Source of the DNA: Candidatus Velthaea versatilis
GTDB lineage: Bacteria; Vulcanimicrobiota; Vulcanimicrobiia; Vulcanimicrobiales; Vulcanimicrobiaceae
Direction: 5' to 3'
Assembly: GCA_003134035.1 (NCBI GenBank)
Contig: PLAE01000157.1
Location: forward strand, 1-45,334
DNA length: 45,334 nt
The notes below the pieces were generated by a model. It was not told the origin of the DNA, ran no database searches, and saw only the letters and a program-made list of their open reading frames with translations. Shown in pieces: positions 34,433 to 42,619 of this stretch (position 1 is the first letter of the stretch; each line of letters starts with the position of its first letter). The translations under genes were made by a program, and so were the position numbers.

Positions 34433-35263
34433 ATGAGGCTTGCGTTGACCGGTAAGCGCGTGTACCGGCACTCGATCGCCGCCCGATTCAGCCATTGGCT
34501 GTGGACGCTGGCGATGCTGGTGCTCGTGATGTCGGGGCTGCAGATCTTCAACGCGGCACCCTATCTTGACGCATCGGATCAGAACAATCCGGCGCGGCGC
34601 GTGCTGTCGATCGGCGCCCGTCAAGCGTCCGGCGCTGCGCAGCATCCCGCCGGTGTCACGCAGTTCTTCGGCCACACCTTCACGACCACGGGCGTACTCG
34701 GATACACCGACGACGGCCAGGGATCGCGGGCGGAGCGCGCGTTCCCGGGTTGGGCGACGCTGCCGGGCGAACAAGATCTGGCCGACGGCCGGCGCTGGCA
34801 CTTGTTCTTCGGCTGGTGCCTGTCGTTGGCGATCGTCGTATACCTGGTGGCCGGCGCGATCCGCAAGGACTTGCGCGAACTCATTCTCCGGCCGTCGGAC
34901 CTGCCAAAGCTCTTGCCGATGCAGCTGTATTATTTGCGCTTGCGCAAGGAGCCGCCGCCGCACGGGACCTACAACCCGCTGCAAAAGGCGGCGTATACCG
35001 GCGTGCTCTTCGTGTTCATACCACTCATCATCCTCACCGGTTTGGCGCTCTCGCCGGGCGTCGACGCACTGGCCGGACCGCTGACCGCGCTCTTCGGCGG
35101 CCGGCAATTCGCGCGGCTCTGGCATTTCGCGCTGATGACGCTGCTGATTGGTTATTTCATCACGCACATGGTGCTGGTGTTCGCGACGGGACCCTGGAAC
35201 AACATCCGCTCGATGGTGACGGGCTGGTATACCTTGGGCGAACACGACGGGGTCGGACCGTGA
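34433..35263 (+). CDS. Cytochrome b561-type membrane subunit
   Basis: Diheme membrane cytochrome of 276 aa that exchanges electrons between the quinone pool and the molybdopterin enzyme encoded next. Transmembrane helices run at about 21-38, 124-144, 186-206 and 228-255. Candidate heme ligands are His13 and His21 (YRHSIAARFSHWLW), His in GRRWHLFFGW, and the pair in LWHFALMTLLIGYFITH. The family includes thiosulfate-reductase and formate-dehydrogenase gamma-type cytochromes and MsrQ-like partners. A 40-residue loop between helices 1 and 2 is long for the group. The stop overlaps the start of the oxidoreductase gene (GTGA), so the two proteins form one complex. Confidence 0.85.
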   Translation: MRLALTGKRVYRHSIAARFSHWLWTLAMLVLVMSGLQIFNAAPYLDASDQNNPARRVLSIGARQASGAAQHPAGVTQFFGHTFTTTGVLGYTDDGQGSRAERAFPGWATLPGEQDLADGRRWHLFFGWCLSLAIVVYLVAGAIRKDLRELILRPSDLPKLLPMQLYYLRLRKEPPPHGTYNPLQKAAYTGVLFVFIPLIILTGLALSPGVDALAGPLTALFGGRQFARLWHFALMTLLIGYFITHMVLVFATGPWNNIRSMVTGWYTLGEHDGVGP

Positions 35264-36003
35264 AGCGGCGGCTCTTCGTCGCCTCGTCGCTGGGCGCGCT
35301 CGGTCTCGCGGGCTGCTCCTCGCGACTTAAAGATTCGCTGACCAACGGCCCGTTTCACAACGTGCTCACGTCGGTCGAAGGTCTCAACCACAAGGTCATC
35401 GGCACCCGCGGCATGGCGCGTTTGTACACCGAAGCCGACGTCGCGCGCGAATTCCGCGTCAATGGCAACGACCCGCCGGCAGATTCGACGTACACGGGAC
35501 TGGCTAAGGACGGCTGGAGCCGTTACAAACTCGTCGTGACGGGCCTCGTCGATCACCCGCAGGCGCTCACGCTCGCGGCGCTGCGCGCACTCCCGCTGCA
35601 GACGCAGATCACGCGCCACGATTGCGTCGAAGGCTGGAGCGTCGTCGGTAAATGGCGCGGCGTGCGGCTGGCCGACGTGTTGGCGCTCGCCGCACCGACG
35701 GCGGCGGCGCGTTACGCGATTTTCTCGTGCTATGACGCGGACGACGGGGGCGCGCACTATTACGAGTCGCTCGATCTCGCGCAAGCCGCGCATCCGCAAA
35801 CGCTGCTGGCGCTCGATCTCAACGATGCCGCGCTCGACACCGCGCATGGCGCGCCGGTCCGGCTGCGGATTCCGACGCAGCTCGGTTACAAGAGCGCGAA
35901 GTGGGTCTACCGGATCGAACTCGCAGCGACGTTCGCGGGCGCCGGCGGCGGCAAGGGCGGCTACTGGGAGGACCAAGGCTACGAATGGTACGCCGGCATC
36001 TGA
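35260..36003 (+). CDS. Sulfite-oxidase-fold molybdopterin oxidoreductase, exported lipoprotein
   Basis: A 247-aa protein with a lipobox (LGLAGC, Cys19) after an RR-containing signal (MKRRLFVASS), so it may be a Tat-exported lipoprotein. The Mo-cofactor domain begins with ITRHDCVEGWSVVGKWRG; Cys122 is the expected molybdenum ligand, and the RHDCVEGWS motif is a hallmark of the SUOX/MsrP superfamily. YDADDGGAHYYESLDL and APVRLRIPTQLGYKSAKWV complete the fold. The dimerisation domain of true sulfite oxidase is missing. Coupling with the b561 gene indicates a quinone-linked periplasmic reductase or oxidase; the substrate (methionine sulfoxide, sulfite or other) is open. Confidence 0.88.
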   Translation: MKRRLFVASSLGALGLAGCSSRLKDSLTNGPFHNVLTSVEGLNHKVIGTRGMARLYTEADVAREFRVNGNDPPADSTYTGLAKDGWSRYKLVVTGLVDHPQALTLAALRALPLQTQITRHDCVEGWSVVGKWRGVRLADVLALAAPTAAARYAIFSCYDADDGGAHYYESLDLAQAAHPQTLLALDLNDAALDTAHGAPVRLRIPTQLGYKSAKWVYRIELAATFAGAGGGKGGYWEDQGYEWYAGI

Positions 36004-36318
36004 TCGCCGGCGCCGCCCTCGCCGCCGTTGTTTTCCGCGATCCGGACTAATGGGGGCGGGGCGCTGCTCATTACTGATGAGCCGTAGTAAAGTGTGCGTC
36101 AATAATAACAACGTACAGCCAGCAGCGAAAGCGGATGACTATGTTGATTTGGCCGAGGTGCGCTTCGTTCGTAGGGCTCTTGCGTGCGTTAGCGCATTGC
36201 GTTGCCTTGGTGGGTTAGTTCTAGCTACGCTCGCTCGACCGCTGGTGGAGAGCGGCGGAGGGGCCCGCCATTCACTGCGTGGTGGATTCGCGAAAACCGC
36301 GGCGCTTGCCGGTCACCG
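36004..36318. other. Gene-poor stretch (315 bases) with a local drop in GC
   Basis: Between the molybdopterin oxidoreductase stop and the convergent gamma-glutamyltransferase stop. An 81-codon open frame starts at 36077 (beginning MSRSKVCVNNNN) in visibly AT-richer DNA. It has no recognised homology and no good ribosome-binding site, so I do not call it a gene. Confidence 0.4.
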
Positions 36319-37944
36319 CTAGTACCCCAGCGCCAGCGAATCGGCGCGTGGGTCGCCGCCGCCGGCAAGGGTGCCGCGCTCGCGGTCGATCGCGATCGCG
36401 TGCGCGTGGCCCATCTCGTTGCGGTACGGGCCAAGCTCCTGCACGCTGTGTCCGCGCGCGCGCAGCTCGGCGACGAGCGCCGGATCGGCACGCGATTCGA
36501 CGATGATCGAATCCGCCGGCGCGAGTTCGGCTCGTCCGTCGACGGGCTGCCGCCCGTAGATCCAGCGCGGCATGTCCAATGCCTGCTGCACGCTCATGCC
36601 GCGATCGTAGAGATGGTGCAAGAGTTGAACTTGAATTTGCGGCTGACCGTCGCCGCCCATCGTGCCGAACACCAATTCCGGCCGTCCGTCGCGCAGCACC
36701 ATCGACGGCGAGAGGGTGTGCAGCGGGCGTTTGCCGCCGGCATACGCGTTGGGATGCTCGGCGCGAAGCGAGAAATTCGCGCCGCGATTGTGCAGCAGCA
36801 CGCCGGTATTTTCCGCGACGATCCCGCTGCCGAACGGCACGTACAAGCTCTCGATGAGCGAGACTGCTCCGCCGAGTTCATCGACGACGCAGAGAAAGAT
36901 CGTATCGCCGCGGTCGAGGACGCTCGGGGCCGGCCGCGCCCGCAGCGGATCGAGCGCCGCTCGGCGCGCCGCCAGCGCCCGCGGTTCGAGCCGGGCCTCG
37001 CTCCCGCTCTGGTAAAAGGCGGGATCGGCGAACGTCGCGTTGCGTTCGGCGATCGCGTCTTTGAACGCCTCGATCGCGAGGTGCGTCCAGTCGGCCTCGT
37101 CGGCGGCACGATCGTTCGCGAGCATCCCCATCGCGAGCAGCATCGTCGCGCCTTGCGAGTTGGGCGGATGCGCGAGCAGCTCGCGGCCGTTCCACGCGAT
37201 GCGCAACGGCAGCGTCGGTTCGGTGACGTGTGCGGCGAGATCGGCGAGCGACATGCGATTGCCGCGCGCGCCCAGCGTGCGCACGATGCGTTCGGCGATG
37301 CGCCCGGTGTAGAACGCGTCGGCGCCGCCGGCGCGGATCGCCGCGAGCGTCTCCGCCAGATCGGGATTGCGGTGAAGTTCGCCGGCCCGGGGGACGCCGC
37401 GCCCCAAAAACACGCGCTCCGCCTCGCGGTCGCCCTCCAACAACTCGACGTTCGCCGCGAGATAGTTCGCGACCACGTCGGTAACGACGTAGCCGTCGCG
37501 CGCGCAGGCCTCGGCCGGCGCGAGCAATTCGTCCAGACCGCGCGTTCCGTGGGCGCGTCCTACATCTTCCCAGGAGCGAACGGCTCCCGGAACCGTCACG
37601 CTCAAAGCGCCGCGCAGCGGCAGCACGGGGCCGTCGGCGCCGCGCAGTCCGTCCAGGCTCGCCGCGGCGGGTGTCCGGCCACTGCCGTTGTAGCCCGCGA
37701 CGGCATTCCGGCGCGGGTCGTAGACCAGCCAGAAAGCGTCGCCGCCCAGACCACAGCTGGGGTTGTAGAGGACGGCCAGCACGGCGTTCGCCGCGATCGC
37801 CGCATCGACGGCATTGCCGCCGCGGCGCAGCACGTCCAGGCCCGCCAGCGTGGCCTGCGGATGCGGTGTCGCGATCATGCCGCGCGCCGAGCGCGCGACG
37901 GCGCGCGACGGATGGGCGAACGGGCGCTGCGCGATCAAACTCAC
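36319..37944 (-). CDS. Gamma-glutamyltransferase family (YwrD-like)
   Basis: Ntn-hydrolase of 541 aa that would self-cleave into two subunits and hydrolyse or transfer gamma-glutamyl groups. The new N-terminal nucleophile is probably Thr348 in RGDTIFLCVVDELG. N-terminal family motifs are present (ARGMIATPHPQATLAG, RRGGNAVDAAIAANAVL), as are GLGGDAFW and the oxyanion loop GTMGGDGQPQ, in place of the common GSPGG. No signal peptide exists, so it is cytoplasmic like YwrD rather than periplasmic Ggt. It starts at GTG 15 bases after the MCC beta stop and is probably in the same transcript. A cephalosporin-acylase-like activity is an alternative. Confidence 0.9.
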   Translation of the reverse strand: MSLIAQRPFAHPSRAVARSARGMIATPHPQATLAGLDVLRRGGNAVDAAIAANAVLAVLYNPSCGLGGDAFWLVYDPRRNAVAGYNGSGRTPAAASLDGLRGADGPVLPLRGALSVTVPGAVRSWEDVGRAHGTRGLDELLAPAEACARDGYVVTDVVANYLAANVELLEGDREAERVFLGRGVPRAGELHRNPDLAETLAAIRAGGADAFYTGRIAERIVRTLGARGNRMSLADLAAHVTEPTLPLRIAWNGRELLAHPPNSQGATMLLAMGMLANDRAADEADWTHLAIEAFKDAIAERNATFADPAFYQSGSEARLEPRALAARRAALDPLRARPAPSVLDRGDTIFLCVVDELGGAVSLIESLYVPFGSGIVAENTGVLLHNRGANFSLRAEHPNAYAGGKRPLHTLSPSMVLRDGRPELVFGTMGGDGQPQIQVQLLHHLYDRGMSVQQALDMPRWIYGRQPVDGRAELAPADSIIVESRADPALVAELRARGHSVQELGPYRNEMGHAHAIAIDRERGTLAGGGDPRADSLALGY

Positions 37945-37959
37945 TCGTCGGCGTTCGAG

Positions 37960-39567
37960 CTACATGCGGAAGATGCCGTTGTGCGTCGGCGCGGCCGGCC
38001 GGTAGCGGGCGGCGTGCAGCCCGATCGCCAGCACGCGCCGGGTGTCGAGCGGATCGATGATCCCGTCGTCCCACAGGCGCGCCGTGCTGTAATACGGATT
38101 GCCCTCGGTCTCGTACTTGGCCAAGATCGGCGCCTTGAACGCGGCTTGAGCAGCGCTGCCCAGCGGCTCGCCTTTGTCTTTGTCGGCTTCGAGGCGCACG
38201 GCGAGCAAGACCGCCGCGGCCTGCGCGCCGCCCATGACCGAGATGCGCGCGTTGGGCCACATCCAGAGTTGGCGCGGGCCGAACGCGCGCCCGCACATCC
38301 CGTAATTGCCCGCGCCGAAACTGCCGCCGATGATCACCGTGAATTTCGGCACGGCCGCGCAGGCGACCGCGGTCACGAGCTTCGCACCATCTTTGGCGAT
38401 CCCGCCGTTCTCGTAGTGGCGGCCGACCATGAAGCCCGTGATGTTCTGCAAGAACACCAGCGGCGTGTTGCGCTGCGTGCACAGTTCAACGAAGTGCGCG
38501 CCCTTGAGCGCGCTTTCCGAAAATAAGATGCCGTTGTTGGCGAGGATGCCGACCGGGTGGCCCTCGATGTGCGCGAAGCCGCACACCAGCGTCGTCCCAT
38601 AGCGCGCTTTGAATTCGTGGAAATCGGAGCCGTCGACGATTCGCGCGATCACCTCGCGCACGTCGTACGATTGACGCGTGTCGGCCGGCACCACACCGTA
38701 CAGTTCGTCGGGCGAGAGCACGGGCGGACGCGGTTCGCGCCGCGGCCAGGGATCGTGCGGCCTTCGATTGGTGTTCGCGACGATCGCGCGCACGATGCCC
38801 AGCGCGTGTTCGTCGTCCAGGGCGAAATGATCGGCGACGCCGGAGATCCGGGTGTGGACGTCGGCCCCGCCGAGGTCTTCGGCCGAAACGATTTCGCCCG
38901 TCGCCGCTTTGACCAGCGGCGGACCGCCCAGAAAGATCGTGCCGGTTTCGCGCACGATGACCGTTTCGTCCGACATCGCCGGCACGTAGGCGCCGCCCGC
39001 GGTGCACGAGCCCATCACGGCGGCGATCTGCGGGATGCCGCGCGCCGACATCGTCGCCTGATTGTAAAAGATGCGCCCGAAATGATCGCGGTCGGGAAAA
39101 ACTTCGTCCTGCAGCGGCAAGAACGCGCCGCCCGAGTCGACGAGATACACGCACGCTAGACCATTCTGCTCGGCGATCTCTTGGGCGCGCAGATGTTTCT
39201 TCACCGTCGCGGGATAGTACGTGCCGCCTTTGACCGTGGCGTCGTTGGCGACGATCACGCAGTCGATGCCGGCGACCGTGCCGATGCCGGTGACGATACC
39301 CGCGGCGGGAGCGGCGTCTCCGTACAACCCGTTGGCGGCGAGCGCGGAGAACTCCAGAAACGGTGAGGCCGGGTCGATCAGCCGATCGATGCGGTCGCGC
39401 GCGGTAAGCTTGCCGCGCTTGCGATGCCGCTCGACGGCCGCCGGGCCGCCGCCGCCGCGCACCCGCGCGAGCTGCGCGCGCAGATCCTCGACCAGCGCCG
39501 CCATTGCCGCGCTGTTGCGCGAAAAATCGCCCGCCCGCTCGTCGATGCGGGTTTCCAGCACGCTCAT
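37960..39567 (-). CDS. liuB: Acyl-CoA carboxylase beta subunit (methylcrotonyl-CoA carboxyltransferase)
   Basis: Transfers carboxyl from biotin to 3-methylcrotonyl-CoA to give 3-methylglutaconyl-CoA. The 535-aa protein has both carboxyltransferase halves: N-terminal [53 protein letters not shown]-terminal [25 protein letters not shown] and [21 protein letters not shown]. The ITGFMVG and [12 protein letters not shown] segments are typical of the MCC/LiuB group rather than propionyl-CoA carboxylase. Its alpha partner is 8.6 kb away on the same strand. It starts 96 bases from the divergent phosphatase gene, with overlapping inverted repeats between. Confidence 0.93.
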   Translation of the reverse strand: MSVLETRIDERAGDFSRNSAAMAALVEDLRAQLARVRGGGGPAAVERHRKRGKLTARDRIDRLIDPASPFLEFSALAANGLYGDAAPAAGIVTGIGTVAGIDCVIVANDATVKGGTYYPATVKKHLRAQEIAEQNGLACVYLVDSGGAFLPLQDEVFPDRDHFGRIFYNQATMSARGIPQIAAVMGSCTAGGAYVPAMSDETVIVRETGTIFLGGPPLVKAATGEIVSAEDLGGADVHTRISGVADHFALDDEHALGIVRAIVANTNRRPHDPWPRREPRPPVLSPDELYGVVPADTRQSYDVREVIARIVDGSDFHEFKARYGTTLVCGFAHIEGHPVGILANNGILFSESALKGAHFVELCTQRNTPLVFLQNITGFMVGRHYENGGIAKDGAKLVTAVACAAVPKFTVIIGGSFGAGNYGMCGRAFGPRQLWMWPNARISVMGGAQAAAVLLAVRLEADKDKGEPLGSAAQAAFKAPILAKYETEGNPYYSTARLWDDGIIDPLDTRRVLAIGLHAARYRPAAPTHNGIFRM

Positions 39568-39619
39568 CGGCCGAACATCACGCTCGTTGCATTTGCGCTT
39601 ACCCGTGCCTTTACCCGGC

Positions 39620-39649
39620 GCGCGAAGGTTCGCGCACCCGGGGTGCGCG
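39620..39649. promoter_or_regulatory. Two overlapping inverted repeats between the MCC beta and phosphatase genes
   Basis: GCGCGAA-GG-TTCGCGC (39620-39635) overlaps CGCGCACCC-G-GGGTGCGCG (39631-39649). They share bases 39631-39635, so only one can form at a time in RNA. The second has 9-bp arms and ends 14 bases before the phosphatase ATG. They may be operator sites for the divergent promoters or a switch in the phosphatase leader. Confidence 0.5.
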
Positions 39650-39663
39650 ATATACCGGGAAGC

Positions 39664-40236
39664 ATGGAAGAGGGGCCACCGCATTTCGTTTGCGGGATTG
39701 GAGAGCTGCACGCCGCGCCCCTGAAGACGGCGCGGCGCGTGATTTCGATCCTCGATCCGGTGGCCCCGAAGCCCCCGGAGCTGGCCAATCTGCGCGCAAC
39801 GGTATTGACGTTGCGCTTCGACGACGTCATCGTCGCAGGCGAGCCATACCGTGCGCCGGCGCGCGCCGATATCGAGCGGCTCCTGGCCTTTGATCGCGAA
39901 CACCAACCGGGCGACGCGCTCGTGATTCACTGCCATGCCGGAATCTCACGCTCGACCGCCGCTTTTGCGATCTTGCTCGCCGCGCGCCGCCCGGGAACCG
40001 AAGCGCAGGTCTTCGCCGAACTGCGCGCGGTTCGTCCGCGGGCATGGCCAAACTCGTTGATGATCGCGCTGGCCGACGACATCCTCGGAACGCGCGGACG
40101 CCTGGTCGCGGAACTCCGCGAGCATTACAAGCAGCAACTGCGCCAGTATCCCGAGATCGGCCGGATGATGATCGGTCTGGGCCGGGAGCGCGAGATTCCG
40201 TTCGACCCGTTCGTCCCCGACGCCAAAGCGAAATAA
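39664..40236 (+). CDS. Dual-specificity/tyrosine phosphatase-like protein
   Basis: A 190-aa cysteine-dependent phosphatase. The signature [10 protein letters not shown] provides the CX5R loop (Cys90, Arg96), with a DD pair (FDDV, residues 52-55) that may supply the general acid. Many bacterial homologues of this type are annotated as tyrosine phosphatase-like or dual-specificity phosphatases of unknown substrate. [18 protein letters not shown] is the conserved segment after the loop. The ATG has GGGAAG a few bases upstream. The stop is 14 bases from the convergent DsbA-like gene. Confidence 0.85.
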   Translation: MEEGPPHFVCGIGELHAAPLKTARRVISILDPVAPKPPELANLRATVLTLRFDDVIVAGEPYRAPARADIERLLAFDREHQPGDALVIHCHAGISRSTAAFAILLAARRPGTEAQVFAELRAVRPRAWPNSLMIALADDILGTRGRLVAELREHYKQQLRQYPEIGRMMIGLGREREIPFDPFVPDAKAK

Positions 40237-40250
40237 GCGCCGCGTTCGGG

Positions 40251-40784
40251 CTACGCGCCGGCGACCGCTTCGAGCGCGGCGCCCAGCGCTTCGACGGTCG
40301 GCTCGTCCTCGAACGGCTGGCCATTGATGAAAAACGTCGGCGTTCCCTCGACGCCGCTGCTCTCGCCGCGCTCGATGGCCGCGTCGATCTCGGCGCGGTA
40401 GTGCCCGGACCCGAGCTCCCGTTCGAACCGCTCGAGGTCGCCAACGCCCGCCGCCGCCGCATAGTCGCGCAGCTTGGTGCTGCCCAGCGCGCGCGCGTGA
40501 CCGAAGAGTTGATCGTACATCGGCCAAAAACGGCCTTGCGCGCTCGCGGCTTCGGCGGCCTCGGCGGCGGCTTCGGCGTGGGGGTGGATGTCGCGCAGCG
40601 GAAACTGACGGAAAACGAAGCGCAGCCGCCCGGCGAAGCGTCCTTCAATCTCGGCGACGACGAGCCGCGCCTTCGCGCAGTAGGGGCACTCGAAGTCGCC
40701 GTACTCGACGAGCGTGAGCGGCGCATCGGCCGGACCGCGAGCGTGGTCGGAGGCAAGGATTGGGGACAGCGTGATTTCTTCCAT
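40251..40784 (-). CDS. DsbA-family thioredoxin-like oxidoreductase, cytoplasmic
   Basis: A 177-aa thioredoxin-fold protein with an alpha-helical insertion, of the thioredoxin_4/DsbA-like kind. The active site is CPYC (Cys33, Cys36; GDFECPYCAK) and the cis-Pro loop is GTPTFF. The helical insert QGRFWPMYDQLFGHAR is typical. No signal peptide is seen from the chosen start, which has GAGGG 3-4 bases upstream, so it probably works in the cytoplasm or is exported in an unseen way. A start 57 bases upstream is open but adds an unrelated N-terminus. The two tandem double-hairpin repeats lie just upstream. Confidence 0.88.
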   Translation of the reverse strand: MEEITLSPILASDHARGPADAPLTLVEYGDFECPYCAKARLVVAEIEGRFAGRLRFVFRQFPLRDIHPHAEAAAEAAEAASAQGRFWPMYDQLFGHARALGSTKLRDYAAAAGVGDLERFERELGSGHYRAEIDAAIERGESSGVEGTPTFFINGQPFEDEPTVEALGAALEAVAGA

Positions 40785-40840
40785 AGCCCTCGTCGTGTTC
40801 CACCAAGGGTGGCGGGCAAACCGTCGCTCCGGCATATTCA

Positions 40841-41017
40841 CCCCTGGACCAGGCGGCTCGGCCCGAACGTGACCGCGGCTTGCGGCGCAGCCGCAAACGC
40901 CAAGGATTCCGGCGAAGCCGGAATCCTGCTACCCCTCAACCAGGCGGCTCGGCCCGAACGCGACCGCGGCTTGCGGCGCAGCCGCAAACGCCAAAGATTC
41001 CGGCGAAGCCGGAATCC
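40841..41017. repeat. Two tandem copies (91-bp period) of the double-hairpin element
   Basis: Copies at 40841-40931 and 40932-41017 differ at only a few bases in their shared part. Each has a leader CCAGGCGGCTCGGCCC, then hairpin TTGCGGC-GCA-GCCGCAA, linker ACGCCAA, and hairpin GGATTCCGGC-GAA-GCCGGAATCC (in copy 2 its first base is A). The core is shared with the single copy at 6.2 kb. They fill the divergent gap between the DsbA-like and PadR genes. Confidence 0.9.
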
Positions 41018-41053
41018 GGCCGCCTGTCTGCGAATCGCCGCCATCCTCGAACG

Positions 41054-41419
41054 ATGAAGATCACCGCCGATGCCGGACTGCCGCCGCGCGGAACGCCGAA
41101 AAACTACCTGTCCGCTTGGCTTTTGGTGATGCTCAAGCGTTCGCACCTGCACGGCTATGAGATTATGAAAGAACTGCGCGAGGAGTTCGGCATCGCCTGC
41201 GACCCCGGGACGCTCTACCGCACGCTGCGCCAACTCGAGGGCAACGCGCTCATCGCCTCGCACTGGGACGCGCACGATCAAGGCCCCGCGCGCCGCGTGT
41301 ACGAGTTGACCGATCGCGGCCGCGACGCGCTCGAGCGCTGGAACGTCACGCTGCACGAATATCGCTTGAATCTCGACGCCTTCTTTCGCGTGTATTCGGC
41401 GGGCGGGTCGGCGGGATGA
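41054..41419 (+). CDS. PadR family transcriptional regulator
   Basis: A 121-aa winged-helix regulator. The PadR signature is clear: LSAWLLVMLKRSHLHGYEIMKEL, then DPGTLYRTLRQLEGNALIASHW and RRVYELTDRGRDALE, the wing and following helix. The C-terminal helix is short, as in the PadR-s2 type. The ligand is unknown. It overlaps the MBL-fold gene by 4 bases (ATGA), which makes the downstream hydrolase and acetyltransferase its likely targets or partners. Confidence 0.92.
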   Translation: MKITADAGLPPRGTPKNYLSAWLLVMLKRSHLHGYEIMKELREEFGIACDPGTLYRTLRQLEGNALIASHWDAHDQGPARRVYELTDRGRDALERWNVTLHEYRLNLDAFFRVYSAGGSAG

Positions 41420-42189
41420 CGACGATCCGCTTTTTGGGCACGGGCGGAGCGCGCTTCGTGGTCGCCCGGCAGATCCGCGCGTCGGGCGGGATGTGGATGC
41501 GCTTCGGCGCGACGCAAATTCATGTCGATCCCGGTCCGGGGGCGCTGGTGCGCGCGCTCTCGTCGGTGCCGCCGTGCGAACCGCCGCTGCTCGATGCGAT
41601 CGTGCTCTCGCACAAGCACCTCGATCATGCCAATGACGTCAACGTCATGATCGAGGCGATGAGTCAGGGCGGTTGGCGGCCGCGCGGTGCGCTGCTCGCG
41701 CCCTCCGACGCGCTGGATTTCGAGCCGGTCGTGCTGCCCTACGTGCGCAAGTTCGTGCCGCGCGAAGAGCGGCTGGCCGAACGCGCCGGCCCGTTCACGA
41801 TCAACGATGTGGAAATTCGGACCTCGATCCGGCATCGCCATGCGGTCGAAACCTACGGGCTGCATTTCCGCTACGCCGGCAAAACGGTCTCGTATCTCCC
41901 CTGCACGCGGTTCTTTCCCGAACTCATCGAGGACTATCGGCGCCACGAGCCCGACGTGCTGGTCATCAACGTGTTGCGCTTTCGCGACACGATGGACGTC
42001 GATCATCTCACCTTCGACGAGGCGCGCACGCTCATCGGCGGCATTCGGCCCAAGACGGTGATCATGACCCACTTCGGCACGAAGATGCTCGAGCAGGATC
42101 CGCACAAACTCGCGCGCGGACTCGAAGACGAATTCGAACTGCGCGCCTACGCCGCCTTTGACGGCTGGGTGTACGATGCCCTGGACTGA
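41416..42189 (+). CDS. MBL-fold metallohydrolase
   Basis: A 257-aa metallo-beta-lactamase-fold protein with the metal motif HxHxDH at His66, His68, Asp70, His71 (LSHKHLDHAND). RHRHAVETYGLHFRY and VIMTHFGTKM supply further ligands. The arrangement resembles the RNase Z/PhnP/PqqB-like group that cleaves phosphodiesters or related bonds. Its substrate cannot be read from sequence. It lies between a PadR regulator and a GNAT gene, overlapping both (4 and 14 bases). Confidence 0.9.
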   Translation: MTTIRFLGTGGARFVVARQIRASGGMWMRFGATQIHVDPGPGALVRALSSVPPCEPPLLDAIVLSHKHLDHANDVNVMIEAMSQGGWRPRGALLAPSDALDFEPVVLPYVRKFVPREERLAERAGPFTINDVEIRTSIRHRHAVETYGLHFRYAGKTVSYLPCTRFFPELIEDYRRHEPDVLVINVLRFRDTMDVDHLTFDEARTLIGGIRPKTVIMTHFGTKMLEQDPHKLARGLEDEFELRAYAAFDGWVYDALD

Positions 42190-42619
42190 AGCCGGACGTT
42201 ACGGGCTCGAAATCGCAAAGCCCGGCGAACTAGACGCCTTCTGGCACGCCAACGACCGCGAGTGGCGCTCGGAGCTTTGGAATTTCCGCGTCGTGTGGCA
42301 CGAGCAAACCCACGACATCGCCATTAAAGACGGGCCCGAGGTGGCGGGCGCGCTGCACGTGCGCATCGCCGCGTCGCTGGCGCACATCGAAGCGCTCTAC
42401 GTGGTTCCCGCCGCGCGCGGCGCGGGGCTGGGCCGCGCGCTGATCGGACGCTGCGAGGAAGTCGCCAACTACTACAACTGCCACAAGGTCAGCGTCGAAG
42501 TTTTCGCCGAGCATCCGGCCCAGGCGTTCTTCGAGCGCTGCGGCTATAAGGCCGAGGCGATCCTGGCGCAGCACACGTTTAAACTCGATGTGGCCGTGCT
42601 GCGCAAGTTTTTATTGTGA
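42176..42619 (+). CDS. GNAT family N-acetyltransferase
   Basis: A 147-aa acetyltransferase. The acetyl-CoA-binding loop is ARGAGLGRALIG, preceded by HIEALYVVPAA and followed by the motif-B region AQAFFERCGYKAE. The ATG inside the MBL gene's end (14-base overlap) is used. GNAT enzymes acetylate amines on small molecules, antibiotics or proteins; the target here is unknown. Translational coupling with PadR and the MBL hydrolase suggests one small-molecule modification or resistance unit. Its 3' end overlaps the convergent exported-protein gene by 9 bases. Confidence 0.88.
   Translation: MPWTEAGRYGLEIAKPGELDAFWHANDREWRSELWNFRVVWHEQTHDIAIKDGPEVAGALHVRIAASLAHIEALYVVPAARGAGLGRALIGRCEEVANYYNCHKVSVEVFAEHPAQAFFERCGYKAEAILAQHTFKLDVAVLRKFLL

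Noticed and set aside
36202-38526. Very long plus-strand open frame opposite the gamma-glutamyltransferase and MCC beta genes
   Set aside because: The minus-strand genes carry complete catalytic motifs. The opposite frame is an Arg/Ala-rich shadow produced by high GC at third codon positions.
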